In this document: piece by piece, positions 31,328-35,090 of the stretch
Numbering within the stretch: position 1 is the first letter of the stretch
Layout: every line of letters starts with the position of its first letter
Source: an uncultured Dialister sp.
GTDB taxonomy: Bacteria; Bacillota; Negativicutes; Veillonellales; Dialisteraceae
Reading direction: 5' to 3'
Length of the DNA stretch: 35,090 nt
Assembly (NCBI GenBank): GCA_900543455.1
Contig: UQRR01000011.1
Location: forward strand, 1 to 35,090
Position numbers and translations under genes: made by a program
The notes under the pieces: model-generated
The model's database searches: none
What the model was told of the DNA's origin: nothing
What the model saw: the letters and a program-made list of their open reading frames with translations, nothing else

Positions 31328-32146
31328 TCATTTAATTCCAGAGTGAGCAAATGTGCCGATAATAAACTTTTGGCAAACAGAGTACAGGCCTAACGGCAGC
31401 AGCATCGTCAATGTGGCTACGGCCATGGTGACCGGTACATCCGTACCGCCTTCCGAGCTGACAAACATCTGAAGTGCCAGAGACAGCGTATAATTGGCCT
31501 CGCTCTTGATCATAATGGCCGGCCATACATATTCATTCCATGAATTGATAAAAAAGATGATGCCAATGGACAGAATGGCCGGTTTGATGATCGGAATCAC
31601 GATCGTCCGCAGTCTATTCAAATGAGAGGCATGCTCAAGCGCTGCCACTTCCATCAACGACATCGGAATGCCCTTCATGTACTGCCTCAGCAGGAAAATC
31701 CCGGTCGCATCCGCCAGCTGCGGAAGCGCGACGCCATAAATGCTGTCTACGAGACCCATATCCGATAAGGTGATGTAGTTCGGAACCATGGTGACGGTAA
31801 ACGGAATAAAGATCGTGCTAATCAGAAGAAAATACAATACATTTTTCCCCTTAAAGTGGAAAAAAACAAAAGCATAAGCCGCCAAAACCCCTGTTGCCAA
31901 TTTGAAAAGAGTCACCAGACTCGCAATAATAAACGTATTAGACAGGATCTGTGCAAAGCGAATGGTCGTAAATACCCGTTCATACGCAGAGAGCGTAGGT
32001 GCCTGGGGAATCAGCGATGAAGACGTGAATGCCTCACTCATGGTTTTGAACGAGGTGGACAGCGAGAACAAAAGCGGATACACCAGCATCAAAACCAGTA
32101 TAATGAAAATCACATGCCACTTGATCTCTGAGGGTTTAATTTTCAT
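31328..32146 (-). CDS. Carbohydrate ABC permease (MalG/UgpE type)
   Basis: 272 residues with six membrane helices and the EAA loop EVAALEHASHLNRLRTIVIPIIKPAI, which contacts the ATPase. AAGGGG precedes the ATG; the start overlaps the preceding permease gene by 11 bases. It forms the heteromeric channel with the partner permease. Confidence 0.95.
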   Translation of the reverse strand: MKIKPSEIKWHVIFIILVLMLVYPLLFSLSTSFKTMSEAFTSSSLIPQAPTLSAYERVFTTIRFAQILSNTFIIASLVTLFKLATGVLAAYAFVFFHFKGKNVLYFLLISTIFIPFTVTMVPNYITLSDMGLVDSIYGVALPQLADATGIFLLRQYMKGIPMSLMEVAALEHASHLNRLRTIVIPIIKPAILSIGIIFFINSWNEYVWPAIMIKSEANYTLSLALQMFVSSEGGTDVPVTMAVATLTMLLPLGLYSVCQKFIIGTFAHSGIK

Positions 32147-33044
32147 AATAGACCCCTTTTTCTACATAACGGAATTCCAGATACAAAAGGACGAAGAAAA
32201 TAAGCATGGTCACAATAGCAAGCGCCGCAGACATGCCCGTCTCGTAATAGGTAAACGCATAGTCATATCCCTGATAAATAATATTCGAGCTGGCATCGTT
32301 GGGCCCGCCTTGCGTCAGTACCTTGATCGGCGTAAAAACGTACTGCAGCCCCTGCACAATGGTCATGATCAGGATGTAAACCGCCGTAGAGGAAGTGAGG
32401 GGCATGACAATATTCGTAAAAATACTGCGGTTCGAAGCCTTTTCCAGTTTGGCTGCTTCGATCAATTCTTCAGGGACGCTGTTCATCCCGGAAAGAAGAA
32501 TCAGGAAATTATAACCAAACGCTTTGTATACAGCGACTAAACTGATGACCACGATAACCAAGCCGGGGGTTTTGGACCACGCCGGAAGGTTGATCCCAAA
32601 GTTCTCTGCCACAGCGGCCACCGGGCCCGACACCGGGTTAAAGATCCACTGAAACAGTATAGCCCCCACGACAAGCGCGATCAGCGATGAGGAAAACAAA
32701 AGCGCCTTATATACATGCTTTCCTCTCTTCATCAAAAACGTATTGATAAAGGATAATACATAGGGCAGCAGGAAATTGAACAGAACCAGGATCACAATAT
32801 ACAAAAGCGTATTCTGCACCACTTTTAATGTCACCGGATCAGTCAGCAGATGGACATAGTTCTGCAAAGCCACAAATTTCATGTTGGGCGCAACCATATT
32901 CCATCTAAAAAAGCTCAGGTACAAGGTATATGCCAGCGGATAAAACATGAAAACCATAAAAACGGCCAAGGATGGCAATATAAAAAGCGCCGCCAATCTT
33001 TTTTCTTTGTCCCGATAGGTGCCACTTTCAGGTGAAAGTTTCAT
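32136..33044 (-). CDS. Carbohydrate ABC permease (MalF/UgpA type)
   Basis: 302 residues from the ATG at 33044 (GGAG nine bases upstream; a TTG five codons earlier is an alternative). Six membrane helices; EAA loop EELIEAAKLEKASNRSIFTNIVMPLTS; the N-terminal segment AALFILPSLAVFMVFMFYPLAYTLYLSF is typical of UgpA/MalF. It pairs with the downstream permease. Confidence 0.95.
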   Translation of the reverse strand: MKLSPESGTYRDKEKRLAALFILPSLAVFMVFMFYPLAYTLYLSFFRWNMVAPNMKFVALQNYVHLLTDPVTLKVVQNTLLYIVILVLFNFLLPYVLSFINTFLMKRGKHVYKALLFSSSLIALVVGAILFQWIFNPVSGPVAAVAENFGINLPAWSKTPGLVIVVISLVAVYKAFGYNFLILLSGMNSVPEELIEAAKLEKASNRSIFTNIVMPLTSSTAVYILIMTIVQGLQYVFTPIKVLTQGGPNDASSNIIYQGYDYAFTYYETGMSAALAIVTMLIFFVLLYLEFRYVEKGVYYEN

Positions 33045-33073
33045 TGATAGATTCTCCAATCATACATAAAACA

Positions 33074-33110
33074 AATATAAGAGGGCCGAAACACCTGGCC
33101 CTCTTATATT
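33074..33110 (-). terminator. Intra-operon hairpin between binding protein and permease genes
   Basis: Perfect 14-bp inverted repeats AATATAAGAGGGCC and GGCCCTCTTATATT are separated by 9 bases. The T run on the minus strand is short and broken (TGTTTTATG). Such hairpins after binding-protein genes often stabilise the upstream mRNA or allow partial readthrough, giving more binding protein than permease. Confidence 0.7.
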
Positions 33111-33112
33111 TA

Positions 33113-33158
33113 GGAAAACGCTGATTCAATCGCAGAGTTCGATTTAATCAGTGTTTCC
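33113..33158. repeat. 46-bp hairpin of the GGAAAC-CTGATT family
   Basis: GGAAAACGCTGATTCAATCG (33113-33132) and CGATTTAATCAGTGTTTCC (33140-33158) form an imperfect stem with the loop CAGAGTT. This is a miniature version of the 161-bp element at 7705-7865, lying inside the ABC operon just upstream of the intra-operon hairpin. Confidence 0.75.
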
Positions 33159-33182
33159 TTCGGAATCACAAATTGCAATCGA

Positions 33183-34487
33183 TTATTTCAAAAGAGCATT
33201 CAAATCATCCTGCGCTTTTTTCAATGCTGCCATTGGTTCTTCACCAGACAGGATCTTATCTCTGGTATCTGCAAACATCTTTTCAGCTTTGACACCTACA
33301 TCCCCCGGGAATGCTACCCACGGCGAAAGTGTCGGCAGTTCATCAAAGGCAACCTTGAGGGCCGGCGTCTTGGTCATCGCTTCTTTGATAGCCGGATCCT
33401 CTACGACTTCCTGACGCGGCGGCAGGTATCCGGTATTGATGGTCCACTGCGCCAGATATTTCGGCTGCATGATGAATTTCATGAATTCCCAGGCTGCCTG
33501 CTGTTCCTCTTTAGACTGTGCCGTCACAGCAAGGAAGTTGCCGCCCGCCGGGATCTGTACTTTCTTATCGCCAAAAGCAGGGAACGGGCAAGCCATGACA
33601 TTGAATTTGGAAGACTGGGTGACCGTGCCGATCTTCGCACTGGTTCCCATCAGAATGCCGACCTTTCCGCTGTAGAAGGAAGCAATGCCTTCATCCGCTG
33701 CGATATGAAGAGCAGACTGATCTTTCAAAACCATATCTGCATACAGCTGATAGGCATCGGCAGATTCTTTGGATGCAAAAACCGCTTTGTTCTTATCATC
33801 GAGGATCTTGGCACCATTCGAGGTCAGCAGCCCCTGTGTCGCCCAGTTGTCCTGATATTCCTGCATATAGAATCCATATGCGCCTGTCTTATCATGAATG
33901 GCCTTGGAGGCAGCACGCACCTCTTCCCATGTCTTTGGCGGATTCTTCGGATCCAGACCAGCCGCAGTGAACAGGTCCGGGTTGTAATAAATAATCGGCG
34001 CACTGATAGAGAACGGGAGCCCTACCTGTTTATTGCCCACCTTCGCCAGTTCCAGGACATTGGGCAAAAAGCTCTTTTCAACAAAATCCTTATCTTTTTC
34101 AGACGCTTTTTCCAGATCTGCCGGAGTGACATACTTGAAGTTCTGATCAAAATACTTCAGATAATTGTACCCGATCATGGCAATAGACGGCGATTTGCCG
34201 GAAGCCACATCGGCCTGCAGATTCTTCATCAGTCCAGGATACATGTCCGGATTATACACTTCCTTGACGATGATCTTATCCTGCGACTTATTGAAATCAT
34301 CGACCATCTGCTTAATGACCGGCGCACCAAAGTTTTTGGTATACACATGCCAGAATGTAACGACCGTTTTCCCATTTTCTTTAACAGCCGCCTTATCCTG
34401 TGAAGCACCGCCGCCGCAGCCTGCTGCCAGCGAGATCATAAAAAGGCTCGCTGCCGCAAAACACAGCCCTTTCCAAAATTTTTTCAC
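33183..34487 (-). CDS. UgpB-like extracellular solute-binding lipoprotein
   Basis: 434 residues starting at GTG (34485-34487) with AAGGGG four bases upstream. The signal peptide ends in the lipobox LAAGC (Cys24). The mature protein follows the family 1 binding-protein fold: VTFWHVYTKNFGAPVIKQMVDDFN, GLPFSISAPIIYYNPDLFTAAGLDPKNPPKTWEE, and IPAGGNFLAVTAQSKEEQQAAWEFMKF. The closest named relatives by motif are UgpB-type proteins for glycerol-3-phosphate or sugar ligands; the ligand is not certain. It leads the operon with two permeases, an ATPase and a TIM-barrel isomerase. Confidence 0.92.
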   Translation of the reverse strand: MKKFWKGLCFAAASLFMISLAAGCGGGASQDKAAVKENGKTVVTFWHVYTKNFGAPVIKQMVDDFNKSQDKIIVKEVYNPDMYPGLMKNLQADVASGKSPSIAMIGYNYLKYFDQNFKYVTPADLEKASEKDKDFVEKSFLPNVLELAKVGNKQVGLPFSISAPIIYYNPDLFTAAGLDPKNPPKTWEEVRAASKAIHDKTGAYGFYMQEYQDNWATQGLLTSNGAKILDDKNKAVFASKESADAYQLYADMVLKDQSALHIAADEGIASFYSGKVGILMGTSAKIGTVTQSSKFNVMACPFPAFGDKKVQIPAGGNFLAVTAQSKEEQQAAWEFMKFIMQPKYLAQWTINTGYLPPRQEVVEDPAIKEAMTKTPALKVAFDELPTLSPWVAFPGDVGVKAEKMFADTRDKILSGEEPMAALKKAQDDLNALLK

Positions 34488-34617
34488 ATTACCCCTTCTT
34501 TCTAAAATTTTACCCCATAATTACGATACCAATGATTCGTGATTCCGTAATACCCCCATCAGTCTCCATGATTCCCAAAAAGACTATATACATAATGGCG
34601 GTATTTAACCCATCATA

Positions 34618-34646
34618 ATTCTAACATATAGTATATACAAATTGAA
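34618..34646 (-). promoter_or_regulatory. Candidate promoter of the sugar ABC operon
   Basis: On the minus strand a weak TTCAAT (34641-34646) and TAGAAT (34618-34623) are 17 bases apart, in an AT-rich stretch about 130 bases before the GTG start. The long leader may hold control elements; none was recognised. Confidence 0.4.
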
Positions 34647-35090
34647 TGTTCTTTCTATATTGGCATAAACATCATGTTCTATTATGTCTCCATGTTATCA
34701 AGGAGGGCAAAGCCACCCATCCGATATGTCAGGATCTCTATGGCCCGCGCCCAATACCGCTTCGATCATTTTTATCTTACACGCCCCCTGTCAGCATTAA
34801 GTCATGTTTTCCATCTTTTTTCGTCAAATTTGTCTCGCTCCGATGGGCTGGCCCCATCCCGGAATGCTCTTCCGCCCCTTTTTACTTTGCTTTCATTTGG
34901 TTCAGGGTTCAGGGTTCAAGGTTCAAGGTTCAGGTGGCGGCTTCGCCGCCTTTTTTTAGAAGATGGCATTCTCGTATCGCAGCCTTCCCCTCTAGGGAAT
35001 GCTATTAAGTTAAGCGGCAGAACGTTCTTGGCTCCCCATCGGGGGAGCTCCCCGAAGGGGTGAGGGGGCTACGTAGCGGTATTGCATGAA
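34647..35090. other. Right-hand spacer with repeats, no gene recognised
   Basis: 34899-34934 is a GGTTCAG heptad tract. 34935-34956 is a GGCGGC-TTCG-CCGCC hairpin followed by T7, which could terminate a plus-strand transcript. 35029-35077 has GGGGAGC/GCTCCCC and CCCC-GAA-GGGG palindromes. Open frames up to 129 codons run through these repeats and lack ribosome sites, so I do not call them genes. Confidence 0.5.

Noticed and set aside
34646..35063. Two overlapping open frames of 120-129 codons
   Set aside because: They run through the GGTTCAG tract and a terminator-like hairpin, lack ribosome sites and resemble no family.

Overview
The window looks like a chromosomal segment of an anaerobic, diderm Firmicute (class Negativicutes, Dialister/Veillonella-like). 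That is an inference from gene content: a TonB-dependent outer-membrane receptor sits among Firmicutes-style genes, strong AGGAGG ribosome binding sites precede most genes, and there is an HgdC-type CoA-dehydratase activase homologue, a LarA-type nickel racemase and no aerobic metabolism. No 16S rRNA is present, so the genus is not proven.

Layout. 1-521: a tRNA-Cys with unusual arms, with its own promoter and terminator, then repeat-rich spacer. 522-4347: an ArnT/PMT-type membrane glycosyltransferase (-) and a histidine kinase/OmpR-type response regulator pair (+). 4755-6714: two tandem AEC-family permeases. 6954-7487: a small transglutaminase-like protein. 7973-11316: a TgpA-like transglutaminase and a DUF58 protein, without the usual MoxR ATPase. 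11437-12891: a complete IS3-family insertion sequence. 13269-14570: larA-like. 15107-16501: pgi. 16794-18307: an AAA+/DUF4143 ATPase gene bounded by inverted repeats that also occur in the window as free hairpin elements.

18353-29056 is the most interesting part. It encodes two proteins related to the two subunits of nitrogenase component 1, a metal-chelate binding lipoprotein, a TonB-dependent receptor, a divergent MerR-type regulator, a FecCD-type permease with its ATPase, and a 980-residue protein with two HgdC/BadF-type activase domains plus a DUF2229-like region. No NifH/BchL-type reductase is visible. I infer a system that imports a metal chelate or tetrapyrrole-like compound and reduces it with a nitrogenase-like enzyme powered by an HgdC-type ATPase in place of NifH. 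Two lesions suggest the local copy is degrading: the second nitrogenase-like gene stops near residue 225, about 45 bp from an inverted repeat, and the ABC ATPase has Glu instead of the Walker A Lys.

29417-34487 is a carbohydrate/UgpBAEC-type ABC importer operon (binding protein, two permeases, ATPase) ending in a TIM-barrel sugar isomerase/epimerase-like gene.

The spacers are unusual. Many carry tandem repeats whose unit sequence varies (AGTCACY, GGGTTCA, TAATCCC, AAATTAG, GACGTCT and others) while the period stays near 7 bp. They often begin within a few bases of a stop codon. They are mixed with at least three other dispersed repeat types (a GTCATCCTGAGCG type, a GGTGCGGCGCATAAAA hairpin type, and a GGAAACGCTGATT hairpin/MITE type).
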